From the NCBI GenBank assembly GCA_027490095.1, contig JAIXYT010000001.1:1-64000 (forward strand): a DNA stretch of 64,000 nt, given 5' to 3'. This stretch comes from Sphingomonadales bacterium. GTDB taxonomy: Bacteria > Pseudomonadota > Alphaproteobacteria > Sphingomonadales > Sphingomonadaceae. Below, in pieces: positions 25,407-34,201 of the stretch (positions are counted from its first letter, which is position 1; each line of letters opens with the position of its first letter). A program made the translations under genes and the position numbers. Under the pieces are notes generated by a model that ran no database searches, had not been told where the DNA came from, and saw only the letters and a program-made list of their open reading frames with translations.

Positions 25407-26366
25407 ATGGAACCGATGGAAGACCCCCCTGTTTCCGTCGTCATGCCGGTTTGGAACCGGGCGGGCATGGTGCGCGAAGCCCTTGCGGGTTTTCTGGAAC
25501 CGTCGGCGTCGATCTTCGAAGTTGTGGTGGTGGACGATGGCTCCACGGATTCGACCGCCGATGAAGTGCTGGCTGCCGCTGCTGCCAGCCGCGGCGCGCG
25601 CATCAGCCTGGTGCGGCAGGCCAATGCCGGCCCCGGTGCGGCCCGCAACCGCGGCGCGCAGGAAGCACGGGGGCGCTGGCTTGCCTTTCTGGACAGCGAT
25701 GACCTGTGGCTGCCCTGGACCCCGCGGATTCTTCTCCAAAGTCTGATTGCGGCGGGCGACCCGGCCTTTGCCTTCCTGCAGACCCATGTGTTCGCGGATG
25801 TTTCGGAACTCGCGAGCATCGGGGAAAGCCCTGTCGACGTGGTCGAGCATCCCGATCTCTACACAATGCGGCTGAATGCGCCCCTGGCGATGATCGGGTC
25901 GTGCAACATGGTGGTGCGCAAGGACGTTTTCGAGGCGGTCGGCGGCTTCACGACAGAGGTTCGCAGCGGCGAGGACACCGATCTGTTCTTTCGGTGCGGC
26001 AACCGGGGCCCCTGCGTCTCCATCGTGGCGCCGGTCCTGCTCGGCTATCGGTCCAACAGCCCGGACAGTCTTTCGAAGCAGGCTGGCGCAACGGAGCAAG
26101 CCATTCATTTCATCCTGTCGCGGCATCGGGCGGGTGCCTATCCCGGCCCGGATGCGGTGCGCGACCAGACCCTTCTGAAGTCTGCCCGCATCACCATCCG
26201 GAACTTCTTCGCAACCGGTCATCCGTCGGCAGCCTACAGGGTGTTTGCAGCGAGCGTTCCCCTGATGCTTTCCCAGAGGGACTGGCACCATCTGTTTCGA
26301 TTGCCCCTGACGCCGCTCCTGTCCCTGCTACGCCCCGCCAACCACAGATTCCGTTGGCGCCCCTGA
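25407..26366 (+). CDS. Glycosyltransferase family 2
   Basis: 319-aa GT-A enzyme. VSVVMPVWNRAG opens the Rossmann-like part, followed by VVVVDDGSTDST, NAGPGAARNRGA, the DxD in AFLDSDDLW, and SGEDTDLFFRCG. It resembles sugar transferases that act on polysaccharide repeats. An ATG three codons downstream is the alternative start; GGAAG precedes the first. It heads the plus-strand group leading into the small-gene/GMC cassette. Confidence 0.88.
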   Translation: MEPMEDPPVSVVMPVWNRAGMVREALAGFLEPSASIFEVVVVDDGSTDSTADEVLAAAAASRGARISLVRQANAGPGAARNRGAQEARGRWLAFLDSDDLWLPWTPRILLQSLIAAGDPAFAFLQTHVFADVSELASIGESPVDVVEHPDLYTMRLNAPLAMIGSCNMVVRKDVFEAVGGFTTEVRSGEDTDLFFRCGNRGPCVSIVAPVLLGYRSNSPDSLSKQAGATEQAIHFILSRHRAGAYPGPDAVRDQTLLKSARITIRNFFATGHPSAAYRVFAASVPLMLSQRDWHHLFRLPLTPLLSLLRPANHRFRWRP

Positions 26367-26411
26367 TGGCCTGACACGGCTGCCCTGACGTGGCGGGCAA
26401 CCATCGGGAGC

Positions 26412-26441
26412 TTGCTTAAGCAATCTTTTTGGCGGTATTGT
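26412..26441 (+). promoter_or_regulatory. Possible promoter of the small-gene/GMC cassette
   Basis: TTGCTT (26412-26417) and TATTGT (26436-26441) are spaced by 18 bases in the AT-richest spot of the locus. The -35 box is part of a 12-bp palindrome (TTGCTTAAGCAA), which could be an operator. The predicted transcript starts about 12 bases before the first gene, leaving room for AAGGTGG. Confidence 0.4.
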
Positions 26442-26460
26442 AAAGGAATGAAGGTGGCAA

Positions 26461-26667
26461 ATGTCACTTCTCCTTGATGGCGCAGCCTATGTGGCGGTGC
26501 TCAGCGCTGTCTCCTTCGGGCTTGGAGGGATTCTGGCGGTTCCGCTTCTGATGCGTCTTGCCGCCAGGCACGGCTTGCCGAGACGGTTCGGGCTGGTCGG
26601 TCTGATTCCGTTTCTTGGGCCCCCCCTGCTGTTCCATCGAATTCTGCGCGCGGCAGGCCGGACGTGA
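26461..26667 (+). CDS. Small two-helix membrane protein (68 aa)
   Basis: Not a recognised family. The product has a first hydrophobic segment (YVAVLSAVSFGLGGILAVP), a basic linker (MRLAARHGLPRRFG) and a second one (VGLIPFLGPPLLF) before a basic end. AAGGTGG precedes the ATG. Its TGA overlaps the next gene's GTG (GTGA). The layout, helix - basic linker - LIP helix, is shared by the next gene, suggesting an old tandem duplication. Role unknown; it should sit in the inner membrane with the gene products that follow. Confidence 0.65.
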   Translation: MSLLLDGAAYVAVLSAVSFGLGGILAVPLLMRLAARHGLPRRFGLVGLIPFLGPPLLFHRILRAAGRT

Positions 26668-26846
26668 TCGATCTGGACCTCTGGCGGCTGCTGCTCGTGG
26701 TTGCCTGGCTGGCCGCATTTGCCGTGCTGACCCTCCCGCTCAGGCGCTTTCTGCGGCATCTTGGTCGGTCGTCGGCACAAAGCCTGCTGTTGCTGATCCC
26801 CGGGCTGTCGCTGGTGGTGCTCTATCTGATGCGGCTGCACAGATGA
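26664..26846 (+). CDS. Small two-helix membrane protein (60 aa)
   Basis: Unrecognised. Two hydrophobic segments (LLLVVAWLAAFAVLTLPL and LLLLIPGLSLVVLYLM) flank a basic linker (RRFLRHLGRSS). GTG start at 26664 overlaps the previous stop, and its own TGA overlaps the next ATG (ATGA). It looks like a diverged relative of the preceding 68-aa protein: both have PL, an arginine-rich linker, and an LIP-containing second helix. Coupled translation suggests the products act together. Confidence 0.62.
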   Translation: MIDLDLWRLLLVVAWLAAFAVLTLPLRRFLRHLGRSSAQSLLLLIPGLSLVVLYLMRLHR

Positions 26847-27187
26847 CGGGCGCTCTGGGCAGGCGCGAGATGCTCGCTGGCCTGGTAATTGGCCCTGCGA
26901 TCGCGCTGACCGGAGGCAAAGCTGTCGCTGCCGCGATCGCCGCGCAGATCGACCAAAGGCTCCCGGGTGTAATCGTGGAAAGCAATCCGGGCTTGGCGCG
27001 CGCTGTCGAGGGGTATCGCGCGGAGGGTGCAGCGCTGCTGGCGCGCATCTCGGCCTCGACCGATCCGGAACAGGCGCTGATGGACGTGGCGAAGGAAACT
27101 GTCTGCGGGGATTGCCTGTTTGTGGGGGGGTGGCTTCTGGCGCCCTTCGATCTTGTGCTTCTGGCAGCCCGCGGGGCGGTCCGTTGA
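26843..27187 (+). CDS. Tat-like leader protein with CGDC motif; possible GMC small subunit
   Basis: 114-aa protein with a twin-arginine-like start (GRREMLAGLVIGPAIAL). A helical middle part follows, then a C-terminal TVCGDCLFVGGWLLAPF segment that is hydrophobic and carries two cysteines spaced C-x2-C. It lies directly before the GMC flavoprotein gene, whose TTG overlaps its TGA. In gluconate and fructose dehydrogenases, a Tat-leader small subunit carries the GMC subunit across the membrane; this protein is shorter than those (about 160-240 aa) and I see no clear match, so the link is inference from layout. Confidence 0.6.
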   Translation: MTGALGRREMLAGLVIGPAIALTGGKAVAAAIAAQIDQRLPGVIVESNPGLARAVEGYRAEGAALLARISASTDPEQALMDVAKETVCGDCLFVGGWLLAPFDLVLLAARGAVR

Positions 27188-28722
27188 TCCTGGACTTTGC
27201 CGATCCTGCAACGCCGGATCGGTTCGCAGCCGACGTGGTGATTGCCGGCAGCGGGCCTGCCGCCATCTCGCTTGCCAAGTCTCTGGCCGCAGCAGGCCGG
27301 CGCGTGCTGATGCTGGAGGCTGGAAACATCCATTTCGAAGAGGAGAGCCAGGCCCTCTACAAGGGGCGGAACCTCGGCTGGGACTATCCGATCCAGTGGT
27401 CACGGTTGCGGCAATTCGGGGGAACGACCGGCCACTGGGCCGGGCAATGCGGGTGGATGCGACCGAGCGACCTTGCCGGTGGACCTGGCCGACCGGCATG
27501 GCCGATCCCCTATTCAGAACTGGCTCGCCACTATCAGGAGGCGGCAGCCTTCCTGGACGTTGCTAGGATGCCGAGTGCGCCGGCACTGGCTGCATTCCGG
27601 CCCGGCCTGCCGGGCCGGCAACTGCTGAACCACGTCTGGCAGCTGCCGGCCACATCACCCGTACGGCTGGGTGAAAGAGAGGAACCGATCCTAAGGCGCC
27701 ACCGGACGATCCACCTTTTGGTGCATGCCGCCGTGACCGGCGTCACCGATGTGTCGGGTGACGGCACAGTTGGAGGCTTCCGCTTTCGAACCCTTGCAGG
27801 ACGCACCGGCGAAGCGAGAGGTCGGATTCTGGTCCTCGCATGCGGCGGGATCGAGAATGCGCGGCTTTTGCGGGTGATGCAGTATGCGGGCCTTCCGCTC
27901 GCGGCTGGTTCGGCCGAGCACATAGGCCTTTATCTGCAAGAACATCTCAGTGCGACCTTTGGTCTGCTGTCAGCAAGCGGAGATGGCGAGAAGCTGACCG
28001 AGGTAGCCATGGAGCTGGTTCCAGGCGTAGGCGGAACTTTATTGCCCGCAATATCCATGCCCCCAGAAGTGCAGGCTCGTAGCGGAGCCGGGGGCTGCTA
28101 TTTCCGCTTTATGCCACGGGGACACAAGGACAGCTTCGTGCCTGGGAGGACGCTTCGCCCCCCCCTCACTCGGCATCGCATCCCCTACTACCTTCGGCAA
28201 TTCGACGAGATCAGTTTCGAGAAGATGGCGCGTAGGTTCCCGCATTTTCTGTCCTACAACCAGCTGAAGCCTGCCGTCGGTCTGTTTGTCGAAATGGAGC
28301 AGCTTCCGGATTCGCGAAACCGGGTGCGCCTCGGGCGCGAACGTGATGCGATCGGTCTTCCGGTGGTCGAAGTCGATATGCAGGCTCGGGACAGCGAGAT
28401 CGTGACCGCCAAAGCGGCTATCGAGCATTTGGGCCGAGCTGCAATCTCGAATGGACTGGGTCGAGTGGGGATGATGGATTGGGTGGCAGACGCGCTGCAA
28501 TATCCGCAGCTTTGGGGCTGGAGCTGGCACCACAATGGCACAACGCGAATGGCTCACCGCGCGGTGGATGGTGTGGTGGATCCGGATCATCTGGTGTTCG
28601 GAACACGCAATCTGCACATGGCCGGGGCCTCGGTCTTTCCTACCAGCGGGTTCGCAAACCCCACGCTGACGATCGTTGCCATGTCGTTGCGGCTGGCGGA
28701 AATCCTGAAGGCCCGGCTGTAG
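27184..28722 (+). CDS. GMC family flavoprotein oxidoreductase
   Basis: 512-aa FAD enzyme of the glucose-methanol-choline family. The ADP-binding loop is VVIAGSGPAAISLA with the following acidic strand end VLMLEAG. The second FAD block is RQFGGTTGHWAGQC (substrate-side W/G-rich loop). The catalytic pair is His in SWHHNGTTRMA (near 447) and Asn in FANPTLTIV (near 491). It has no leader of its own. The start is TTG at 27184 overlapping the previous stop (TTGA). Substrate is probably a sugar or alcohol of the polysaccharide pathway; electron acceptor unknown. Confidence 0.85.
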   Translation: MILDFADPATPDRFAADVVIAGSGPAAISLAKSLAAAGRRVLMLEAGNIHFEEESQALYKGRNLGWDYPIQWSRLRQFGGTTGHWAGQCGWMRPSDLAGGPGRPAWPIPYSELARHYQEAAAFLDVARMPSAPALAAFRPGLPGRQLLNHVWQLPATSPVRLGEREEPILRRHRTIHLLVHAAVTGVTDVSGDGTVGGFRFRTLAGRTGEARGRILVLACGGIENARLLRVMQYAGLPLAAGSAEHIGLYLQEHLSATFGLLSASGDGEKLTEVAMELVPGVGGTLLPAISMPPEVQARSGAGGCYFRFMPRGHKDSFVPGRTLRPPLTRHRIPYYLRQFDEISFEKMARRFPHFLSYNQLKPAVGLFVEMEQLPDSRNRVRLGRERDAIGLPVVEVDMQARDSEIVTAKAAIEHLGRAAISNGLGRVGMMDWVADALQYPQLWGWSWHHNGTTRMAHRAVDGVVDPDHLVFGTRNLHMAGASVFPTSGFANPTLTIVAMSLRLAEILKARL

Positions 28723-28735
28723 GGCTTGCAGGTTC

Positions 28736-29092
28736 TCAGTCCAGCAGCTTCACCAGTGCCTTGGGGGCAACGGCGCGATAGCTTTCGTCGATCCAGCCGG
28801 GCAGGAGATCGGGATCCGGGCCACCGCCTTCGTCGCCTATTCGGATGGATACCCAGCCATGCCTGCCGAGCCCGTAGCCGGTCGGGGTACAGCCGTCGAA
28901 CATCAGTGCCATCGGGTGCGAGGCCGGAAGCTTCACGCCGATCCGCAGAATTCCGTCGATGATGCCGAGAAACAGGAAGATCTTGCCCCGCACCTTCACC
29001 ACCCGCTCACCCCAGGGGAAGTCCTCGTGCGCTTCGGGGTAGGTCAGGGCGATGGTCCGGAGTCGTGCCTCGAGTTCCGGCATTTCGCTCAC
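28736..29092 (-). CDS. MmcQ/YjbR family DNA-binding-fold protein
   Basis: 118-aa protein of the YjbR (CyaY-like fold) family. Family marks are TYPEAHEDFPWGERVVKVRGKIF and a C-terminal GWIDESYRAVAPKALVKLLD. Function is unsettled despite the DNA-binding label. GTG at 29092 overlaps the gltB stop (GTGA); the ATG at 29083 three codons in is the alternative. It ends the glutamate synthase operon and is convergent with the GMC gene. Confidence 0.82.
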   Translation of the reverse strand: MSEMPELEARLRTIALTYPEAHEDFPWGERVVKVRGKIFLFLGIIDGILRIGVKLPASHPMALMFDGCTPTGYGLGRHGWVSIRIGDEGGGPDPDLLPGWIDESYRAVAPKALVKLLD

Positions 29093-32000
29093 TCTGCTGC
29101 CACCATCTCGATCGGCGCGTCGGAAAGGGGGTGGGCAAGGCGGCTGACCATCTCCTTCGGGCAAACCTGCCAAAAGAAGTTGCGCGTGCGCTCCCAGTCC
29201 TCGATCAGCGATGCAGCCCAGCGGCTGCCGGTGAGCTCTACGTGGCGCAGGATCAGATTGCGGCATGTCTCTTCCCAGTGACTGCTCGCGAAGCGTTGCC
29301 AGACGACCGAGTCGGGATTGACCTTGCGCGGGAAGCTTCCGGCCTCGTCGTGGATGAAGGCCATGCCGCCCGTCATGCCTGCGCCGAAATTGTCGCCGAC
29401 GGACCCCAGGATCACCGCGATGCCGCCGGTCATATACTCGCAGCCGTTGGCGCCGCAGCCTTCGACGACCGTGGTGGCCCCGGAGTTGCGGACGGCGAAG
29501 CGCTCGCCGGCCTGGCCGGCCGCAAACAGCTCGCCGGAGGTGGCGCCATAAAGGCAGGTGTTGCCGATGATGGCATTGTCCTGCGTGGCGAGCTTCGAGG
29601 AGACCATCGGGCGGACCGTGATGGTGGCGCCGGAGAGACCCTTGCCGACATAGTCGTTCGAATCGCCGAACACTTCGAGGTGGACGCCCTGGACGGCGAA
29701 GGCGCCGAGCGACTGGCCGGCCGAGCCGCGCAGGCGGACGTGGACGTGGCCGGGGGCGAGGCCTGTCATCCCGAAGGTGCGGGTGATCATGGCCGAGAGC
29801 CGGGTGCCGACCGCGCGGTGGGTGTTGCGCACCGAATAGGTGAGCTGCATCTTCTCGCCGCGTTCGAAGACGGCGGCGGCGTCGCGCAGGATCTCGGCGT
29901 CGAGGCTGTCGGGCACCGGGTTGCGCGGTGCGTCCTTGCTGGAGCGGCGCATGGCGTCGGGGGCGTCGACCTTGGCGAGGATCGTGTTCAAGTCGAGGTC
30001 GTCGAGATGCTCGGCGCCGCGGCTGACCTGGCGGAGCAGTTCGGTGCGGCCGATGACCTCGTCGAGTGAGCGGACGCCGAGCTTGGCGAGGATGTCGCGG
30101 GTTTCCTCGGCGATGAAGCTCATCAGGTTGATGACCTTCTCAGGCGAGCCGCCGAACTTGTCGCGCAGCGCCTGATCCTGGGTGCAGACGCCGACGGGGC
30201 AGGTGTTGGAGTGGCACTGGCGCACCATGATGCAGCCCATGGCGACGAGGCTGAGGGTGCCGATGCCGAACTCCTCGGCGCCGAGGATGGCGGCGATGAC
30301 GATGTCGCGGCCGGTCTTGAGGCCGCCGTCGGTGCGGAGCTTCACCCGGTGGCGCAAGCCGTTGAGGGTGAGGACCTGGTTCACCTCGGACAGGCCCATT
30401 TCCCAGGGCGTGCCGGCGTACTTGATGCTGGTCTGCGGGGAGGCGCCGGTGCCGCCGACGTTGCCCGAGACGAGGATGACGTCGGCGTGGGCCTTGGCGA
30501 CGCCGGCCGCGACGGTGCCGATGCCGGCCGACGAGACCAGCTTCACGCAAACCTTTGCGATCGGATTGATCTGCTTGAGGTCGTAGATGAGCTGGGCGAG
30601 GTCCTCGATCGAGTAGATGTCGTGGTGGGGCGGCGGCGAGATGAGGGTGACGCCGGGCGTGCTGTGGCGCAGCCGGGCGATCATCTCGGTCACCTTGAAG
30701 CCGGGGAGCTGGCCGCCCTCGCCGGGCTTGGCGCCTTGCGCGACCTTGATCTCGATCTCGGTGCAGGCGTTCAGATACTCGGCGGTGACGCCGAAGCGGC
30801 CGCTCGCGATCTGCTTGATGGTGGAGTTGGCGTTGTCGCCGTTGGCGTAGGGCTTGTAGCGGATCGAATCCTCGCCGCCCTCGCCCGACACCGCCTTGGC
30901 GCCGATCCGGTTCATGGCGATGGCGAGCGTTTCATGCGCTTCGGGGCTGAGCGCGCCGAGCGACATGCCGGGGGTCACGAAGCGCTTGCGGATCTCGGAG
31001 ATGCTCTCGACCTCTTCGATGGCAAGCGGCTGGGGCGCGTAGTTCAGCTCCAGGAGGTCGCGCAGGTAGATGGGCGGCAGCTTGCGCACGCCTTCGGAGA
31101 AGCGCTTGTAGTGGCTGTAGCTGTCGTTCGCGACGGCCTCCTGCAGGGTGTGGATGAGGCCGGCCTGCCAGGCATGGGGTTCGCCGCCCGAGCGGTAGCG
31201 GTAAAGTCCGCCGACCGGCAGCGCGGTTGCCGCTTCGTCGAAGGCACGGTCGTGCCGTTCGCCAGCCGACAGGAACAGGCTATGGAAGCCTTCGCCCGAA
31301 ATCTTGGCCGGCATGCCGGGGAAGAAATCGGCGACGAGCGCGCGGCTGAGGCCGACGGCTTCGAAATTGTAGCCGCCGCGGTAGCTGGAGATGACCGAGA
31401 TGCCCATCTTGGACATGATCTTGAGGAGGCCGTCGTCAACCGCCTTGCGGTAGCGGGCAATGCATTGCTCGAGCGAGAGGGCGCCGAAAAGCCCGCGGGC
31501 GTGGCGATCGGCGATCGAGGCCTCGGCCATCCAGGCGTTCACGGTGGTGGCGCCAACACCGATGAGGACGGCCGCATAGTGGGTGTCGAGGCACTCGGCC
31601 GAGCGGACGTTGATCGACGCAAAGGTGCGAAGCCCCTTGCGGACCAGATGGGTGTGCACCCCGGCGGCGGCCAGGATCATGGTGACGGCGCAACGGGTGG
31701 CAGACTGGTGCTCGTCGGTGAGGAAGAGCTGGGACTTGCCCTGGCGGACGGCGGCTTCGGCCTCCGCGCGGATCCGGGCGATGGCGGCCCTAAGGCCGTC
31801 TGCGCCGTCCGCATAATCGAAGGTGCAGTCGATTTCGGCGACCGAGCTTCCGAAATGGGCCTTAAGGCGCAGCCATTCCGACGACGATAGGACGGGGCTG
31901 TCGAGCACCATCACGCCGTCCTGCGGGGCTTCGGAATCGAGGATGTTGGCGTGGTTTCCGAAGCGAGTCTTGAGGCTCATCACGCGGTTTTCGCGCAAAC

Positions 32001-33636
32001 TGTCGATCGGCGGGTTGGTGACCTGGCTGAAGTTCTGGCGGAAGAAGTGGCTCATGCAGCGCGAGTTGGCGCTGATGACGGCAAGCGGCGTGTCGTCGCC
32101 CATGGAGCCGACGGCTTCCTTCGCGTCCTCGACCATCGGGGAGAGGATAAGCTCCATGTCTTCCATCGTGTGGCCTGCCGCGATCTGCAGGCGGCGCAGC
32201 GTGGACCCGGTGGGATAGGCGACGGGGGCGGATGCGGGCGGAAGGTCTGCGAGGGTGGTGAAATCGCCAACCCAGTCAGCATAGGGCTGGGCGCCAGCGA
32301 TGCGGTCCTTCAGTTCGCGATCATGATAGAGGCGGCCTTCGGCGAGGTCGACGCCGATCATCTGTCCGGGCCCCAGGCGGCCCTTGGCGACCACATGATC
32401 CTCGAGGAGGAAGACCATGCCGGATTCCGAGCCGACGACGAGGAGGCCGTCTGACGTCTGGGTGTAGCGCATGGGCCTTAGCGCGTTGCGGTCCATGCCG
32501 GCGATGACCCAGCGGCCGTCTGTCATGGCGAGCGCGGCTGGGCCGTCCCACGGCTCCATCACGGAGGCGAAATAGGCGTACATGGCGGTGTGGGCGGCCG
32601 GCATGTCGGCGTCGTTGGTCCAGGCCTCGGGGACGAGCATGGTCTTGGCGGTGGGGGCGTCGCGGCCTGAGCGGACGATCGCCTCGAACACGGCGTCGAG
32701 CGCGGCCGTGTCGGACGAACCGGCCGGGATGAGCGGCTTGATATCCTCGGACGAGTCCCCGAAGGCGGTGGCCGCCATCTTGATCTCGTGGCTCTTCATC
32801 CAGTTGGTGTTGCCGCGGATCGTGTTGATCTCGCCGTTGTGGGCGAGGCAGCGGAAGGGCTGGGCCAGCCACCATTGCGGGAAGGTGTTGGTGGAATAGC
32901 GCTGGTGGTAGATGGCGAACCGGCTTTCGAAGCGCGGGTCGAGCAGGTCCGGGTAAAAGACCGACAGGCTCTCGGCGAGGAAGAGGCCCTTGTAGATGAT
33001 CGAGCGGGACGAGAGCGAACAGATGTAGAAGCCCTGGATCTGGGCTTCGATTACCTTCTTCTCGATTCGGCGCCTCAGGATGTAGAGCTGCTTTTCGAAG
33101 GCCTCGCGGGATTCCTCGGAGGTGTCGGCGGGGCCGGCGATCATGATCTGTTCGATGTCGGGGCGGAGGGATGCAGCCTTGGCGCCGATCACGGAGACGT
33201 CGACAGGCACCTGGCGCCAGCCATAGATGAAATGGCCCTCGGCGATGATCTCGGCCTCGACGATGGTGCGGCAGCTTTCCTGAGCAGCGAGATCGGTGCG
33301 TGGCATGAAGACCATGCCAACGGCGAGCAGGTTGGGGCGTGGGGCCTGGCCGGCGCGGTCGATGGCATCGAGGAAGAAGGGGACGGGCAAGTCGAGGTGG
33401 ATCCCCGCGCCGTCGCCTGTCTTGCCGTCGGCGTCGACGGCACCGCGGTGCCAGACGGCCTTCAGCGCCTCGATCCCGGCTTCGACGACGCGGCGGCTGG
33501 GCTTGCCGTCGATGGCGGCCACCAAGCCCACGCCACAGGCGTCGGATTCGAGATCCGGGCGGTACAGGCCTTCGTGCGCAAGGCGCGCGCGTTCGGCGTC
33601 TGCGGGGGTGAGGATGTCGGCGGGGTGACGGTCCAT
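29089..33636 (-). CDS. gltB: Glutamate synthase (NADPH) large subunit
   Basis: 1515-aa alpha subunit that makes two glutamates from glutamine and 2-oxoglutarate. A 33-residue propeptide precedes the N-terminal nucleophile Cys34 (SDACGVGLVA) of the class II amidotransferase domain. The FMN/synthase domain follows from about residue 870, including GEGGEDS and the SGNVGGTGASPQTS loop. The 3Fe-4S cysteines are in MGCIMVRQCHSNTCPVGVC near residue 1135. The gltB C-terminal beta-helix domain ends the protein. Length is standard. AGAGGA precedes the ATG. It is separated from gltD by two DUF2059 genes. Confidence 0.97.
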   Translation of the reverse strand: MDRHPADILTPADAERARLAHEGLYRPDLESDACGVGLVAAIDGKPSRRVVEAGIEALKAVWHRGAVDADGKTGDGAGIHLDLPVPFFLDAIDRAGQAPRPNLLAVGMVFMPRTDLAAQESCRTIVEAEIIAEGHFIYGWRQVPVDVSVIGAKAASLRPDIEQIMIAGPADTSEESREAFEKQLYILRRRIEKKVIEAQIQGFYICSLSSRSIIYKGLFLAESLSVFYPDLLDPRFESRFAIYHQRYSTNTFPQWWLAQPFRCLAHNGEINTIRGNTNWMKSHEIKMAATAFGDSSEDIKPLIPAGSSDTAALDAVFEAIVRSGRDAPTAKTMLVPEAWTNDADMPAAHTAMYAYFASVMEPWDGPAALAMTDGRWVIAGMDRNALRPMRYTQTSDGLLVVGSESGMVFLLEDHVVAKGRLGPGQMIGVDLAEGRLYHDRELKDRIAGAQPYADWVGDFTTLADLPPASAPVAYPTGSTLRRLQIAAGHTMEDMELILSPMVEDAKEAVGSMGDDTPLAVISANSRCMSHFFRQNFSQVTNPPIDSLRENRVMSLKTRFGNHANILDSEAPQDGVMVLDSPVLSSSEWLRLKAHFGSSVAEIDCTFDYADGADGLRAAIARIRAEAEAAVRQGKSQLFLTDEHQSATRCAVTMILAAAGVHTHLVRKGLRTFASINVRSAECLDTHYAAVLIGVGATTVNAWMAEASIADRHARGLFGALSLEQCIARYRKAVDDGLLKIMSKMGISVISSYRGGYNFEAVGLSRALVADFFPGMPAKISGEGFHSLFLSAGERHDRAFDEAATALPVGGLYRYRSGGEPHAWQAGLIHTLQEAVANDSYSHYKRFSEGVRKLPPIYLRDLLELNYAPQPLAIEEVESISEIRKRFVTPGMSLGALSPEAHETLAIAMNRIGAKAVSGEGGEDSIRYKPYANGDNANSTIKQIASGRFGVTAEYLNACTEIEIKVAQGAKPGEGGQLPGFKVTEMIARLRHSTPGVTLISPPPHHDIYSIEDLAQLIYDLKQINPIAKVCVKLVSSAGIGTVAAGVAKAHADVILVSGNVGGTGASPQTSIKYAGTPWEMGLSEVNQVLTLNGLRHRVKLRTDGGLKTGRDIVIAAILGAEEFGIGTLSLVAMGCIMVRQCHSNTCPVGVCTQDQALRDKFGGSPEKVINLMSFIAEETRDILAKLGVRSLDEVIGRTELLRQVSRGAEHLDDLDLNTILAKVDAPDAMRRSSKDAPRNPVPDSLDAEILRDAAAVFERGEKMQLTYSVRNTHRAVGTRLSAMITRTFGMTGLAPGHVHVRLRGSAGQSLGAFAVQGVHLEVFGDSNDYVGKGLSGATITVRPMVSSKLATQDNAIIGNTCLYGATSGELFAAGQAGERFAVRNSGATTVVEGCGANGCEYMTGGIAVILGSVGDNFGAGMTGGMAFIHDEAGSFPRKVNPDSVVWQRFASSHWEETCRNLILRHVELTGSRWAASLIEDWERTRNFFWQVCPKEMVSRLAHPLSDAPIEMVAAE

Positions 33637-33652
33637 GGATTTCCTCTGGGGA

Positions 33653-34201
33653 TCAGGAGGATGTCGGCAGCTTGACGTTGGCCGCCTTCAGCCGATCGAT
33701 GATGCGGGGCATGACAGCAGCGACGGCGGCCTGCCCTGCCTGCTGGCCGTAAGCGAACATCTGCATCTGGATTTCGGGAAGCAGTCGGGTGGCCTTGCGG
33801 CCGGTCGGCGAGCGGTTGAAGGCGAGCATTTCGCCAAGCTCGGCGGCGGAAAACCGCTCGACGTACAGATCGCGGGAGCGGTTGACGATCGCAGGGCCGG
33901 CTTGCTTCAGCGCACCACCAAGCTCCTCGGACAGGATCCGGCGGATTTCGTCTTCGCGGCCGCTGTTGCCCTGGATCAGCGAGGGCATCATCTGGTCCAG
34001 CATTGCGGGGACCATCTGGTCGAGCATGCCGACGACATTGGCCTCGGCCATGATGGCGTCGGCGATCCTCTCGCGTTCGGCCCTCTCGGCGGCAGAGGCT
34101 GGCGGGGTCGCTGCTGCTTCGCCGGCGTTGCCTGTCTGCCCTGCCATGGCCGGCGTTGCCGCGAGCAGCCCGAATGCAAAGGCAAGGGCGAGCGTCGTCA
34201 C
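33653..34201 (-). CDS. DUF2059 domain-containing exported protein
   Basis: 182-aa protein with a signal peptide (LALAFAFGLLAATPAMAG) and a helical DUF2059 domain whose core is FSAAELGEMLAFNRSPTGRK. Function unknown; members are probably periplasmic. GTG start at 34201 overlaps the stop of the neighbouring DUF2059 gene (GTGA). It lies 16 bases before gltB. The two DUF2059 proteins share the AAEL...FxRSPxG core and look like a tandem duplication. Confidence 0.8.
   Translation of the reverse strand: MTTLALAFAFGLLAATPAMAGQTGNAGEAAATPPASAAERAERERIADAIMAEANVVGMLDQMVPAMLDQMMPSLIQGNSGREDEIRRILSEELGGALKQAGPAIVNRSRDLYVERFSAAELGEMLAFNRSPTGRKATRLLPEIQMQMFAYGQQAGQAAVAAVMPRIIDRLKAANVKLPTSS

Noticed and set aside
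30211-31890. A 559-codon plus-strand frame opposite gltB
   Set aside because: Antisense shadow of gltB; Asp/Gly/Ala-rich and without domains.
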